64,000 bases of DNA from Mannheimia varigena (GCF_013377235.1 NZ_CP016226.1:1860001-1924000); one strand, 5' to 3'. Shown: positions 1-9,175, counted from the first letter of the stretch. Notes: generated by a model from the letters alone, not told the origin. Numbers and translations are program-made.

Positions 1-1
1 C

Positions 2-49
2 TTTGTTTATCGCTATCCGAATCCTTACGATTTTAAATTAGATATTTAG
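2..49 (+). CDS. Possible 3' end of an upstream gene (partial)
   Basis: The frame from base 2 is open at the window edge and reads about 15 codons (ending Asn-Pro-Tyr-Asp-Phe-Lys-Leu-Asp-Ile) before a TAG at 47-49. It is followed by an 83-base gap with no coding signal before yfeC. The fragment is too short to assign and could be chance; the sequence to the left of the window would decide. Confidence 0.3.
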   Translation, partial: FVYRYPNPYDFKLDI

Positions 50-132
50 CAAAATACAAGTTTAATCCCTACATACAAAGTGGTTTATATGGTAGTATAT
101 GCGAACTATTATCAACAACTTGTTAGGATTTT

Positions 133-1008
133 ATGCTTGATGTTTTATTAGAACCCTTTGCCTACAACTATATGCAAAAAGCGATTTTTGTGAGTATGGG
201 AGTGGGCTTGGTTTGTGCTTTTCTCTCCGCTTTTTTAATGTTAAAAGGCTGGTCTTTAATTGGTGATGCCTTGTCGCACGCAGTCGTGCCAGGAGTTGCT
301 ATTGCTTATGCGTTAAAATTACCTTACGCCGTTGGGGCGTTTTTTTCAGGGATTTTGGCGGCTCTCTCTATTCTTTGGGTAAAAAGCCTCACAAAAATTA
401 AAGAAGATGCTGTCATCGGCTTTATTTTTACCACCTTTTTCGCCTTAGGTATGTTTATTGTTTCCTTAAATCCGACATCAGTGGACGTAAATTCCATTGT
501 GATGGGAAATATTTTAGGGATTGCTGATGAAGATTTGTGGCAAGTGGTACTGATTATCGCCATTTCGTTACTCGGTTTGATCCTATTTTGGAAGGATTTG
601 CTACTCGTCTTTTTTGACGAGCACCACGCTCTTTCAGTGGGTATTTCGCCATTACGCTATAAAGTCATCTTCTTTACTCTGTTAAGTGCCTGTGTGGTAG
701 TGGCATTACAAACTGTTGGGGCAATTTTAGTGATTGCGATGGTGGTAACACCGGGAGCAACGGCGTATTTATTGTCGGATCGTTTCTCTAAAGTCGTAAT
801 GATTGCAATGATTATCGGCACACTAACTTCAGGGCTAGGAGCATATTTAAGCTACTTTTTAGATGGGGCAACAGGAGCTCTGATTGTATGCCTACAAACC
901 TTGATTTTTCTCGCTGCATTTTGTTTCGCTCCTAAATATGGTTTAGTGTCGCAAAAAGGTCAATTTGTGAAAGGAGGAGAGCGAGAAGGGGAGGAGCAAA
1001 ATGCTTGA
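133..1008 (+). CDS. yfeC: Mn/Fe ABC transporter inner-membrane permease, YfeC/SitC type
   Basis: Membrane subunit of a cluster A-1 metal-ion ABC importer (ABC-3 permease family). The 291-residue protein is almost entirely hydrophobic, with about eight or nine membrane segments, and has the family hallmark Gly-Asp-Ala-Leu-Ser-His-Ala-Val near residue 43 and a GAILVIAMVVTPGATAYLL stretch near 195-215. It overlaps the next permease by 8 bases, so the two are translationally coupled. Start ATG follows an AGGA-like ribosome site at about 125. Partners are the ATPase and binding protein on the opposite strand at 1857-3508. Family assignment is firm; Mn versus Fe preference is inferred from the binding protein. 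Confidence 0.93.
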   Translation: MLDVLLEPFAYNYMQKAIFVSMGVGLVCAFLSAFLMLKGWSLIGDALSHAVVPGVAIAYALKLPYAVGAFFSGILAALSILWVKSLTKIKEDAVIGFIFTTFFALGMFIVSLNPTSVDVNSIVMGNILGIADEDLWQVVLIIAISLLGLILFWKDLLLVFFDEHHALSVGISPLRYKVIFFTLLSACVVVALQTVGAILVIAMVVTPGATAYLLSDRFSKVVMIAMIIGTLTSGLGAYLSYFLDGATGALIVCLQTLIFLAAFCFAPKYGLVSQKGQFVKGGEREGEEQNA

Positions 1009-1810
1009 TTGGATTTTAGAACCTCTTCAGTTTGAGTTTATGCAAACTGCCCTCATCACAGCTATTTTAGTGGCGAGTGTGAGTGCCGTTCTCTCTTGCT
1101 ATTTAGTGTTGAAGGGGTGGTCTTTAATGGGGGATGCCATTTCCCACGCAGTATTGCCGGGTGTGGTGATTTCTTCATTATTAGGTTTACCACTTGCGAT
1201 TGGTGCATTTTCTTCGGGCTTATTTTGTGCGTTATCGGTTGGCTATTTAAAAGAGAACAGTCGTTTAAAAGAAGACACCATTATGGGGATTGTGTTTTCG
1301 GGTATGTTTGCCTTTGGGATTCTATTATTTACCGCATTTAATACGGGTGAACATTTAACCCATATTTTATTTGGAAACTTATTGGGTGTAACGAAAAGCG
1401 ATTTAATCCAAACAGTAGTAGTCAGCCTTTTCACCTTTACAGTTATGCTGCTCAAACGTAAAGATTTTTTACTTTATTGTTTTGATATGAATCAAGCCAA
1501 AGTGGTTGGTTTACCGGTGAAATTATTACACTATGGCTTGCTATCACTATTAGCTTTAACTATTATCAGTGCAATGCAAGTTGTAGGGGTGATTTTAGTG
1601 GTGGCAATGCTGATTACACCGGGGATTACTGCTTACTTGCTCACAAAGCGGTTTGATAAAATGCTTGCCATTGCGTTAGTGATTTCCGTCGGTTCATCTG
1701 TATTTGGTACTTTACTAAGCTACCATATTGATGCTGCTACAGGTCCGACTATCATTCTAGTACAAGCGGTCATTTTTTTCCTAAGTTTTGCGTATTCTAA
1801 AATCCGCTAA
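1001..1810 (+). CDS. yfeD: Mn/Fe ABC transporter inner-membrane permease, YfeD/SitD type
   Basis: Second ABC-3 family permease, 269 residues, paralogous to the preceding gene (both share WSLMGDAISHAVLPG-like and VVGVILVVAMLITPG-like segments). Two non-identical permeases forming a heterodimer is the known arrangement in YfeABCD and SitABCD. The start overlaps the upstream gene by 8 bases after a GGGGAGG ribosome site at about 989-995. The gene ends at a shared hairpin facing the ATPase gene. At 269 residues it is a little shorter than the roughly 285-295 usual for YfeD; no lesion is visible. Confidence 0.92.
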   Translation: MLDWILEPLQFEFMQTALITAILVASVSAVLSCYLVLKGWSLMGDAISHAVLPGVVISSLLGLPLAIGAFSSGLFCALSVGYLKENSRLKEDTIMGIVFSGMFAFGILLFTAFNTGEHLTHILFGNLLGVTKSDLIQTVVVSLFTFTVMLLKRKDFLLYCFDMNQAKVVGLPVKLLHYGLLSLLALTIISAMQVVGVILVVAMLITPGITAYLLTKRFDKMLAIALVISVGSSVFGTLLSYHIDAATGPTIILVQAVIFFLSFAYSKIR

Positions 1811-1815
1811 CACAA

Positions 1816-1850
1816 ATAAAAATAGGGAGTGCGTTAGCCTCCCTATTGTT
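1816..1850. terminator. Bidirectional terminator between yfeD and yfeB
   Basis: Inverted repeat AATAGGGAG (1821-1829) and CTCCCTATT (1839-1847), with an A-rich run on the left and T-rich bases on the right. It can end transcription from both converging units. Confidence 0.75.
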
Positions 1851-1856
1851 CAAATA

Positions 1857-2600
1857 CTATTTTTGATAATGCAATAAACCACCAAATACCCTTTCTAGGT
1901 TTTGATTATTAAAGGTTTCTTCTGTTTTGCCTGCGGCTAATAATGTTCGGTTGATCATTAACACCTGATCGCAAAAACTTGGCACGCTGGCAAGATTATG
2001 AGTAGAAACTAAAATCAAATGCCCTTCTTCTTTGAGCTGTTTGAGCAATTCAACAATGGCATTTTCAGTTTTTACATCAACACCTGTAAAAGGCTCATCT
2101 AACAAAATAATCTTACTTTCTTGGGCTAAGGCTCGGGCGAGAAAGACTCGCTTTTTCTGCCCACCGGAAAGTTCGCCAATTTGTCGTTCTTTCAGATGCA
2201 AAACACCGACACGCTCCATTGCTTGTTCTGCTTTTTGTTTGTCAATTCCACGAGGAATACGCAAGAAATTCATATAGCCGTATCGCCCCATCATTACGAC
2301 ATCATAAACAGAAACAGGGAATTGCCAGTCTACCTCTTCACTTTGTGGCACATAAGAGACTAAATTTTGCTTTAAGGCTTTAGAAATGGGTAATTGACTC
2401 AGTTTAACCGAGCCGGTAAGTGGTTTTACCAGCCCCATTAAACTTTTAAAAAGTGTGGATTTACCCCCTCCATTTACCCCGATTAATGCACAAATCGTAC
2501 CGTTTTCAAGCTGAAACGACACATCGTGCAAGGCGATGTGTCCGTTATTGTAACGGACGGATAAATTTTCGACGGAAATGGAGGTTGAATGTGTTGTCAT
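1857..2600 (-). CDS. yfeB: Mn/Fe ABC transporter ATP-binding protein, YfeB type
   Basis: Cytoplasmic ATPase of the metal importer, 247 residues. Walker A is GVNGGGKST (about residues 42-50), the signature is LSGGQKKR (about 144-151), and Walker B is IILLDEPFTGVD (about 164-175), followed by the His switch in STHN. It lies 11 bases after yfeA on the same strand, so they are co-transcribed. In well-known relatives the order is yfeA-B-C-D on one strand; here the permeases are on the other strand, converging on this gene. Confidence 0.93.
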   Translation of the reverse strand: MTTHSTSISVENLSVRYNNGHIALHDVSFQLENGTICALIGVNGGGKSTLFKSLMGLVKPLTGSVKLSQLPISKALKQNLVSYVPQSEEVDWQFPVSVYDVVMMGRYGYMNFLRIPRGIDKQKAEQAMERVGVLHLKERQIGELSGGQKKRVFLARALAQESKIILLDEPFTGVDVKTENAIVELLKQLKEEGHLILVSTHNLASVPSFCDQVLMINRTLLAAGKTEETFNNQNLERVFGGLLHYQK

Positions 2601-2611
2601 TTTAACTCTGG

Positions 2612-3508
2612 TTATTTTTTACTACGCTCGAAACCTTCAACAATGGTGCTGATGGTAACATTCAGTAGATCTAAATAAGTTGGTACAGGACCATCTTTTT
2701 CTGAAAGTGAATCTACATAAATCACACCACCGTATAACGCACCGGTTTCTTTTGCCACTTGTTTAGCAGGTTTGTCAGAAACGGTACTTTCACTAAAGAC
2801 AACAGGGATTTTATTCGCTTTCACGCCATCAATCACTTTTTTAACTTGTTTCGGTGAGCCTTGCTCTTCGGCATTGATCGCCCATAAATAAAGCTCTTTT
2901 AAGTTGTAGTCTTTTGCAAGATAGCTAAATGCCCCTTCGCTTGTAACCAACCAGCGTTGCTGTTCCGGAATAAAGGCTAAACGTTGGCGTAGTGGTTCTG
3001 CAATGCCTTTTACTTTTTCAGCATAGGCTTTTGCATTAGCATTGTAAGTTTCGGCATTTTTAGGGTCGTATTTTACTAAAGCTGCACGAATGTTTTCAAT
3101 GTAAATTAATGCATTGTCGGTGGACATCCAAGCGTGTGGATTTGGCAGATTTTTATATTCGCCTTCGGTAATTGGCATTGGCGTAATACCTTCAGTTACA
3201 ACAACAGCAGGTTTACCTTTTACATTTTCAAAGAAACGCTCAAACCAACGCTCTAGGTTCATACCGTTCCACAATACTAAATCAGCTTTTTGGGCTTTCA
3301 CAATATCTTTTGGCGTAGGTTGATAATCGTGAATTTCCGCCCCGGGTTTAGTAATTGATTCAACTGTAGCTTTATCACCTGCTACGTTTTGTGCAATATC
3401 TTGAATAACGGTAAAGGTGGTTACAACTTTAAACGGTTCTGCCATTGCCATTGCAGAGCTTAAGCCAAAGGTTAAGACTAATGCTTTTTTGATTGTTGAT
3501 AATTTCAT
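2612..3508 (-). CDS. yfeA: Periplasmic Mn/Fe-binding protein, YfeA type
   Basis: Cluster A-1 metal-binding protein of the importer, 298 residues with a Sec signal peptide cleaved near Ala-Met-Ala (residue 23). The four expected metal ligands are visible: His60 (in AEIHDYQP), His125 (NPHAW), Glu191 (TSEGAF) and Asp266 (YVDSLS). Their spacing is exactly that of the H-H-E-D set of Yersinia YfeA shifted by 16 residues, which supports Mn/Fe rather than Zn specificity (there is no His-rich loop). A strong AAAAGGAGG ribosome site (3515-3523) precedes the ATG. A Fur-box-like palindrome lies upstream, so iron repression is likely. Confidence 0.94.
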   Translation of the reverse strand: MKLSTIKKALVLTFGLSSAMAMAEPFKVVTTFTVIQDIAQNVAGDKATVESITKPGAEIHDYQPTPKDIVKAQKADLVLWNGMNLERWFERFFENVKGKPAVVVTEGITPMPITEGEYKNLPNPHAWMSTDNALIYIENIRAALVKYDPKNAETYNANAKAYAEKVKGIAEPLRQRLAFIPEQQRWLVTSEGAFSYLAKDYNLKELYLWAINAEEQGSPKQVKKVIDGVKANKIPVVFSESTVSDKPAKQVAKETGALYGGVIYVDSLSEKDGPVPTYLDLLNVTISTIVEGFERSKK

Positions 3509-3529
3509 TTTCAGCCTCCTTTTGTTATT

Positions 3530-3548
3530 GAGAATGATTATTATCGTT
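3530..3548 (-). promoter_or_regulatory. Fur box upstream of yfeA
   Basis: On the minus strand this 19-mer matches the classic Fur consensus GATAATGATAATCATTATC at 14 of 19 positions by direct comparison. It lies 22 bases before the yfeA start. Function is inferred from match and location. Confidence 0.65.
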
Positions 3549-3755
3549 AGGTATTCTATAGATCATTTAGATTAATGTAAATAGTCTTATATTTTATAAG
3601 GATATTATTTATCCAAAACATTTTGACTTAAAAAGCACTAGCCTTAAAACAAAAGAACCAGTAAAATTGCACGCTTTAAAAATCATCGCAAAACAAGGGC
3701 AAGTTCGTCCTAACCTTTTGCCACAAAACGTGTAACAACGAGGCTTTCTAATTTT

Positions 3756-4916
3756 ATGTCAGAACAAATCACTAATGCTGCCTGTGGAGTAGCAGACCAA
3801 CCGAAAGAAAAAATCAATTTATTAAACCTAAACCGCCAAGAAATGCGTGAGCTGTTTGCCGAAATGGGGGAAAAACCTTTCCGTGCCGATCAGCTAATGA
3901 AATGGATTTACCATTTTGGGGAAGATAATTTCGATAATATGAGCAATATCAATAAGGTATTGCGTGAGAAATTAAAACGCATTGCGGAAATCAAAGCACC
4001 GGAAGTGGCGGTAGAACAACGCTCGGCAGATGGTACAATCAAATGGGCTATGCAAGTAGGCGATCAGCAAATCGAAACCGTGTATATCCCGGAAGATGAT
4101 CGTGCAACCCTTTGTGTATCTTCACAAGTAGGCTGTGCGTTAGCTTGTACTTTCTGCTCAACGGCACAACAAGGTTTTAACCGAAATTTAAGCGTGTCAG
4201 AAATTATCGGGCAAGTGTGGCGAGCTTCTAAAATTATCGGTAACTTTGGCGTAACCGGTGTACGTCCGATTACCAATGTAGTGATGATGGGAATGGGCGA
4301 GCCGCTTCTGAATATGAACAATGTGATTCCTGCAATGGAAATTATGTTGGACGATTTTGCCTACGGTTTATCCAAACGCCGTGTAACCCTTTCCACCTCA
4401 GGGGTTGTGCCGGCATTAGATAAAATGCGTGAGCAAATTGATGTGGCGTTAGCGATCTCGCTCCACGCACCGAATGATGAATTGCGTGATGTGTTAGTGC
4501 CGATTAATAAAAAATATAACATCAAAATGTTGATAGAGTCGGTGAATAAATACCTTGAAGTATCAAATGCAAATCACGGTAAAGTAACGATTGAATATGT
4601 AATGCTCGATCACGTCAATGACAGCACAGATCACGCACATCAACTTGCGGAAGTGTTGAAAAATACCCCGTGTAAAGTGAACTTAATTCCTTGGAATCCG
4701 TTCCCGGAAGCTCCTTATGGCAAGAGTTCAAATTCCCGTGTTGATCGCTTCCAAAAAACGCTGATGGAGTACGGCTTCACCGTAACAGTGCGTAAAACCC
4801 GAGGCGATGACATTGACGCTGCTTGCGGTCAGCTTGCCGGCGATGTGATCGACCGCACCAAACGCACCCTAGAAAAACGTAAGTTTGGACAAGGGATTGA
4901 TGTGAAAACGCATTAA
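3756..4916 (+). CDS. rlmN: Dual-specificity RNA methyltransferase RlmN
   Basis: Radical SAM enzyme that methylates C2 of A2503 in 23S rRNA and of A37 in some tRNAs; 386 residues, normal for the family. The 4Fe-4S/SAM motif is CALACTFC (Cys127, Cys131, Cys134). The methyl-carrying cysteine is in the C-terminal DIDAACGQL segment. A GMGEPLLN motif is also present. The start ATG follows a weak ribosome site (CGAGG at about 3738). In H. influenzae I recall rlmN being followed directly by the pilF/pilW-type lipoprotein gene; here about 7 kb of accessory DNA separates them. Confidence 0.96.
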   Translation: MSEQITNAACGVADQPKEKINLLNLNRQEMRELFAEMGEKPFRADQLMKWIYHFGEDNFDNMSNINKVLREKLKRIAEIKAPEVAVEQRSADGTIKWAMQVGDQQIETVYIPEDDRATLCVSSQVGCALACTFCSTAQQGFNRNLSVSEIIGQVWRASKIIGNFGVTGVRPITNVVMMGMGEPLLNMNNVIPAMEIMLDDFAYGLSKRRVTLSTSGVVPALDKMREQIDVALAISLHAPNDELRDVLVPINKKYNIKMLIESVNKYLEVSNANHGKVTIEYVMLDHVNDSTDHAHQLAEVLKNTPCKVNLIPWNPFPEAPYGKSSNSRVDRFQKTLMEYGFTVTVRKTRGDDIDAACGQLAGDVIDRTKRTLEKRKFGQGIDVKTH

Positions 4917-4933
4917 TAATTTACTGAGTAAAG

Positions 4934-4970
4934 TACCGACCGAAATCATTTTCAGTCGGTATTTTTATTT
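4934..4970 (+). terminator. Rho-independent terminator of rlmN
   Basis: TACCGAC (4934-4940) pairs with GTCGGTA (4955-4961), followed by a T-rich run to 4970. Confidence 0.8.
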
Positions 4971-4981
4971 CAGGCAAATAT

Positions 4982-4990
4982 ACAAGCGGT
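4982..4990 (+). repeat. DNA uptake signal sequence, single copy
   Basis: Core ACAAGCGGT followed by CAAATTTG, as in the extended Apl-type uptake signal. Many other copies occur in the window, most often as inverted pairs after genes (listed as terminators). Confidence 0.8.
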
Positions 4991-5093
4991 CAAATTTGTC
5001 TTGATATTTTACTAAATGTCTTTAGTAGCGAGACTATCATAATTGTTACCATAGTTAGCTACTTAAAAGAGTAGCGCATAAGTATAATGCTTT

Positions 5094-5993
5094 TTACGGT
5101 TTCTGTTCGGCAGCTAATACACCACTCCAGTGGTCTCCTTTTGTTGTACCAGTAACGTATTTGTAATCGTTAGTTCCTTGTTTTGAATCAATAAAATTCA
5201 ATTCCATTGAAGCAGGATCTCGCTGAGTAGTAATTCGATTTTTATCAGTTGGTGTAATAACTAAATTTTTGCTATCACCAGAGAACGTAAATACCTCTTC
5301 GTTATGCCCTGATCGATCAATGACTTCACCTTGGGCTTTCCCATCAACGAATCTTAAATTTACAGTTCCTACTTGTGGTAAGTGAGTAGAGCCTTCTTCT
5401 TTCCCAGTTGAACCGTAGATAAAACCATCTTCTTTAACATAAGTGGCGGTGAGAGATGTTGGGGCATCTTTGGAAATAGTATTTTTATCAAACAGATAAA
5501 AATAATTGTTATATTTATCATCTATACTTGTGATTTCATTATTCAACGCATCAGAGTAAAAGCCGTAATAGACCTTGCTGTTAGGTGCTAATAAATAAAG
5601 CTTATAATCGCTAACATCAAGTCCTTGTACAGTAATTGAGCTTAATGAAACTGATTTATGTGTTTTTTCTGCGATAACTTCTTTTCCAGTGAATGAATTA
5701 TACTTTCCTGAGGTTTTCTCAAATTGGTATAAATTTAGTTGTGTAGGTTGAACTTGGGTAGCAGTTGTCGCAGAAAATTTTGTAAATTCTGCGTTACTGG
5801 TAGCATAATTAGAAAGGTAACCACTATATTGTGGTGTTAACTGTTTTGGCTGCTCGAGTTGTTTTGGTTGTTGCATTTGGAAGCCTGAGATATTGGTCTG
5901 AGACTTACTATGAGCCTTACTACCACTGTTACCACAAGCTGCCATCACTAAACTTGCAGCAAGCGTTAAAATTAATTTTTTATTGAGTATCAT
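5094..5993 (-). CDS. Surface lipoprotein with TbpB-like C-terminal barrel (putative)
   Basis: 299-residue lipoprotein: signal peptide with lipobox LVMAAC (lipidated Cys20), then a low-complexity Gln/Pro/Lys linker (residues about 40-55) containing the doublet PKQLEQPKQL, then a soluble domain. The C-terminal half has short alternating strands and Gly-rich turns (GSTGKEEGS, GTVNLRFVDGKAQGEV, FTFSGDSKNL) and ends GVLAAEQKP, reminiscent of transferrin-binding-protein-like beta-barrel domains carried by Slam-exported surface lipoproteins. I place it in that broad group by pattern only. A strong AAAAGGAG ribosome site precedes the ATG. It starts 50 bases after ssa1 on the same strand and probably shares its transcript. 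No Slam exporter gene is in the window. Confidence 0.6.
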   Translation of the reverse strand: MILNKKLILTLAASLVMAACGNSGSKAHSKSQTNISGFQMQQPKQLEQPKQLTPQYSGYLSNYATSNAEFTKFSATTATQVQPTQLNLYQFEKTSGKYNSFTGKEVIAEKTHKSVSLSSITVQGLDVSDYKLYLLAPNSKVYYGFYSDALNNEITSIDDKYNNYFYLFDKNTISKDAPTSLTATYVKEDGFIYGSTGKEEGSTHLPQVGTVNLRFVDGKAQGEVIDRSGHNEEVFTFSGDSKNLVITPTDKNRITTQRDPASMELNFIDSKQGTNDYKYVTGTTKGDHWSGVLAAEQKP

Positions 5994-6043
5994 GGAATTG
6001 CTCCTTTTTCATAAAAATAATTACAGCTTTTGTTAAGGGGTAA

Positions 6044-8839
6044 TTAAAATTGAACCCCGAATTTTGCTAACCAAGTAGAAGTTTTGCCGCCTTTAAATTT
6101 ACTTTGTCTAAATTCGGCAGAAGTAAACCAATTATTCTTTTCAACAGTAAGCCCAAATCCCACTTCAGCGATATTGTTACTGTATATTTCAGATTTGCTT
6201 TTAATTTTTACCCCAAATAAATCACTTTGTATTTCATTATTTTTCCCGTTAAGGCGGTGGGTGTAATTTAAGCTGAGGTTAGGTGTAACCGCCCAATCAT
6301 TAAATTGGAAAAGGTGTTTTACTTGTAAGCCGCCAGATAAATTGACATCTGTTTTATGGAAGGCTGTCGTATCGGTTGCAAGCTCGCCTTGTTCTTTTAA
6401 CTGACGCATTGATAAGTGTACTGCTTGTAAGCCAAGGCTTGGTTCAATCTGCCAATTATTTGCGGTTAATCTGTAACCGCGACGGAGTTCTCCACTCAAC
6501 TGTAGTCCTTTATTTTTGCCGGAAGCCAACGAAGCACCGTTAAAATAACGATTTTGTCTGTAATTAATCTGTCCGATTTTTCCTGAAATATCATCGAACC
6601 AACCATGCGAGGACTGGGCATAGCGAAGAGCCAAACCAGCTTCAAGCTGTTTTATTTTTCCGGTTGCCTGATTTTTATCTAGGTTAGTGTCTAGGTGAGT
6701 TAGATTCCCGATTAATAATGCCTTGTCATTTACTTTATAAGCAATGCTAAATCCATTATCGCGCGTTTTAAATTCAGTTTTTTGATCCAGCTGTTTTTGA
6801 TCGGATTTATATCTTTGTCCGTTACCCTCAACCCAAACTTTCAATGATTCTGGTACATTGTCTTGGTGGCGGTGTAGCGAGAGAGATGTTCCATTTAAAC
6901 GGTTAATTGTTTGGTTACGCAAAAATGCCAAACTGTCGGCATATATATTGTTACCGATATAATAGTGGAAATTTTGCAAATCATTATGTTCCACTGCATG
7001 TTGCAACCAGTTGTTATAAGTCCCTTTTCGCCAAGCAACTTTGGTGTCACGCAAGGCATTTAATGCATCTAACCCATGTTTAGCGTTACCGCTTGCTTTT
7101 GGATCGCTAAATGCCTTATTCGAATTGGCTTTTAATTCAATACGGTCATTTTTGAAATATAAATCTTGTCGCAAGCCTTTTTCTGCCAATATTTTGCTCG
7201 GTTGCAATGCATCAAAACCGCCTTGATAATTAGCACCGTTACGCACCAACAATACGTTGGTTAAGGTTTGTCCTTCTTGAGCATTTTGTTTCAATGCTTC
7301 TGCAACCAAAAGTGTTCCAGCCAAATTAACCATAGTATTTTTACCTTGAGCAATGAAGGCGTTATTAGCCCAAATTTCCAAATGGCTTGCAGAACTAGAT
7401 TGAAATGCTTTATTTACGGTTAAATCAGCAGCAGTCAAGTGTCCTTGATTATTGATGTTATCTGAAACAGTTTTACCGAGTAATGCTAATTTTCCTTTTT
7501 CAACGTCAATTTCTTTTATGTGATTATTGTTACCGGCTAAAGTTAGCTCTCCAGCTCCTTGTTTAGTTAAACGGTATTTTCCTTGCAAACTGTTTGTCCA
7601 AATGTCGTTTTGGGTAACATTATAGGTTTCGTTTCGTAACAGTTGTGAAGGTCCTTGAACTGCTTTTTCCAGATTAATTAATCCCCAGCCAAAAACATCA
7701 TCTACCCCTTTTTTGCCTAAATCCGTTGCAGTAGTGAATAATGTGTCTCTGATTTGTGTTGGAGTGAAATAATTGAACCGCTCTTTTAAAATGGCTAAAG
7801 AGCCTGTTACAACAGGAGTAGAGTATGATGTTCCAGCATCTAGTTTTAAGCCGGAGTATTTTTTATTTTCTTCCGCGCCATCTGTGGCTAGTACAGTTAA
7901 GTTTCCTGGTGCTGCTACACACCAATTTTTGCTAACGCCACAATGGTTAGAATATTCTGATAAGTTTTTACCGTCATCTACGCCAACTACAGAAAGATAA
8001 TGGCTTTCCAGCTCTGGAAGATATTGAGGTAGAGCTGCCATAATGCCTGGCTGTTTTTTACTTTCATTACCTGCTGCAAATACCATCAAGGTATTTTCTT
8101 GTACCGCGGCTTTAATCGCATTAATCAATACATTATCTTTTGCTTGAACAATAGCTTCTTTATATTTTTGCTCTAACTCCAGTGCCGAGTCAGTGGCTGC
8201 ATCTTCGTTCCAACTATTATTAATGGCTAAGACATTTTTCTCTACCAACTTATTAATTGCCGTTGAAAATGCTCGACGCCCATCTTTTAGATCGGAGGTT
8301 TCACCTAACAAAATATCACTGCGTCCGTCATCAGATTTTGATGTGTCTTCTTCTGTTTTCTGTGGATCAATAGATGTTATATAGATTTCACTGTTTTTAG
8401 CGATACCTCCAGCGTATTGATGTTGAGCAGCGGATTTAGCTCCGATAATGCCTGCTACTTGTCCTCCGTGCATGGAATAGACTTTCTTTTCATTGCCTTC
8501 TTCATCTTGCTCTGTTTCTATTTCATAAATGTGTGGGGCGTATAGCCTTTTCTTGCCGGAAGAGTCCGTCAGCTCAAAGGTAACTGAGTGTAATTTACTA
8601 CGGTCAACTAAGGTGTGTTCTACCATAAATCCACCGTCAAGCACGCCGATATTTACTCCTTTTCCGCTGTATTTTTCAGCGATGGGTTTTGTCAATCCGA
8701 TCTGATTATGTGGGTTAATGATAGAAGGGATAGCTTGCTTCTCCTGTTTTTCTATATCCTCTTCAGCATAAACACCTGTAGTTACTACTGACGCAACAAG
8801 AGCGGATACTAATGTTGGTTTGAAAATATATTTTTTCAT
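6044..8839 (-). CDS. ssa1: Ssa1-type autotransporter subtilisin-like serine protease
   Basis: 931-residue type V secreted protease that I recognise as the serotype-specific antigen Ssa1 of M. haemolytica. A Sec signal peptide ends near VYA (residue 25). The subtilase (S8) domain spans about 45-395 with Asp68 (GVLDGG), His124 (MHGGQVAG), oxyanion Asn258 (AAGN) and Ser338 (GTSYSTP); all catalytic residues are present. Residues about 400-560 contain an autotransporter-associated beta-strand repeat (GAGELTLAGNN). The last 280 or so residues form the outer-membrane barrel and end in the expected terminal Phe (KFGVQF). It likely acts on or releases surface proteins, like Neisseria NalP (analogy). 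A -35 element shared with three other local promoters lies about 170 bases upstream. Confidence 0.93.
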   Translation of the reverse strand: MKKYIFKPTLVSALVASVVTTGVYAEEDIEKQEKQAIPSIINPHNQIGLTKPIAEKYSGKGVNIGVLDGGFMVEHTLVDRSKLHSVTFELTDSSGKKRLYAPHIYEIETEQDEEGNEKKVYSMHGGQVAGIIGAKSAAQHQYAGGIAKNSEIYITSIDPQKTEEDTSKSDDGRSDILLGETSDLKDGRRAFSTAINKLVEKNVLAINNSWNEDAATDSALELEQKYKEAIVQAKDNVLINAIKAAVQENTLMVFAAGNESKKQPGIMAALPQYLPELESHYLSVVGVDDGKNLSEYSNHCGVSKNWCVAAPGNLTVLATDGAEENKKYSGLKLDAGTSYSTPVVTGSLAILKERFNYFTPTQIRDTLFTTATDLGKKGVDDVFGWGLINLEKAVQGPSQLLRNETYNVTQNDIWTNSLQGKYRLTKQGAGELTLAGNNNHIKEIDVEKGKLALLGKTVSDNINNQGHLTAADLTVNKAFQSSSASHLEIWANNAFIAQGKNTMVNLAGTLLVAEALKQNAQEGQTLTNVLLVRNGANYQGGFDALQPSKILAEKGLRQDLYFKNDRIELKANSNKAFSDPKASGNAKHGLDALNALRDTKVAWRKGTYNNWLQHAVEHNDLQNFHYYIGNNIYADSLAFLRNQTINRLNGTSLSLHRHQDNVPESLKVWVEGNGQRYKSDQKQLDQKTEFKTRDNGFSIAYKVNDKALLIGNLTHLDTNLDKNQATGKIKQLEAGLALRYAQSSHGWFDDISGKIGQINYRQNRYFNGASLASGKNKGLQLSGELRRGYRLTANNWQIEPSLGLQAVHLSMRQLKEQGELATDTTAFHKTDVNLSGGLQVKHLFQFNDWAVTPNLSLNYTHRLNGKNNEIQSDLFGVKIKSKSEIYSNNIAEVGFGLTVEKNNWFTSAEFRQSKFKGGKTSTWLAKFGVQF

Positions 8840-8983
8840 TATGATACTCCATACTTTCTTTTTAGATTAAATGATAAAACACGCTATTGAAATTCCTTAT
8901 AAACCAGCTTGTAGAAATCTTTAATTTAAAAAAACTTTTTATTACTCTGATACTATCCTCAAACCTTATGACACTAAGGATAA

Positions 8984-9014
8984 AGTTTAATGATGAAAGT
9001 TGGTTTAATGTCAA
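8984..9014 (-). promoter_or_regulatory. MerR-type promoter candidate upstream of ssa1
   Basis: Reading leftwards: -35 TTGACA (9009-9014), 19-base spacer, -10 TAAACT (8984-8989, 4 of 6 matches). The first 19 bases, CTTGACATTAAACCAACTT, are identical to the promoter before the CPBP gene at about 12002. The segment 8840-8983 between it and ssa1 shows no gene. The promoter assignment is inference. Confidence 0.5.
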
Positions 9015-9051
9015 GTAAATAAGTATTATTTCAGGTAAGTGAACTTTTTGC

Positions 9052-9082
9052 TTGACATTAAACTTACTTGAATGATTTAAGT
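9052..9082 (+). promoter_or_regulatory. Divergent copy of the shared -35 element, facing right
   Basis: TTGACA at 9052-9057 followed by TTAAAC, forming with the leftward copy a 13-bp inverted repeat (GTTTAATGTCAAG at 9003-9015 and CTTGACATTAAAC at 9051-9063). The -10 after a 19-base spacer (TTAAGT, 9077-9082) is poor. It points at the decayed gene remnant at 9176-9499. No intact gene follows. Confidence 0.35.
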
Positions 9083-9175
9083 TAGCCATATTTTATTTAA
9101 TCGTTAATTTGATTTCTTATGACAATACAATTCCTAGCTTTTAAACAGTTTAATATTGATAAAGGCTGTAATTAA

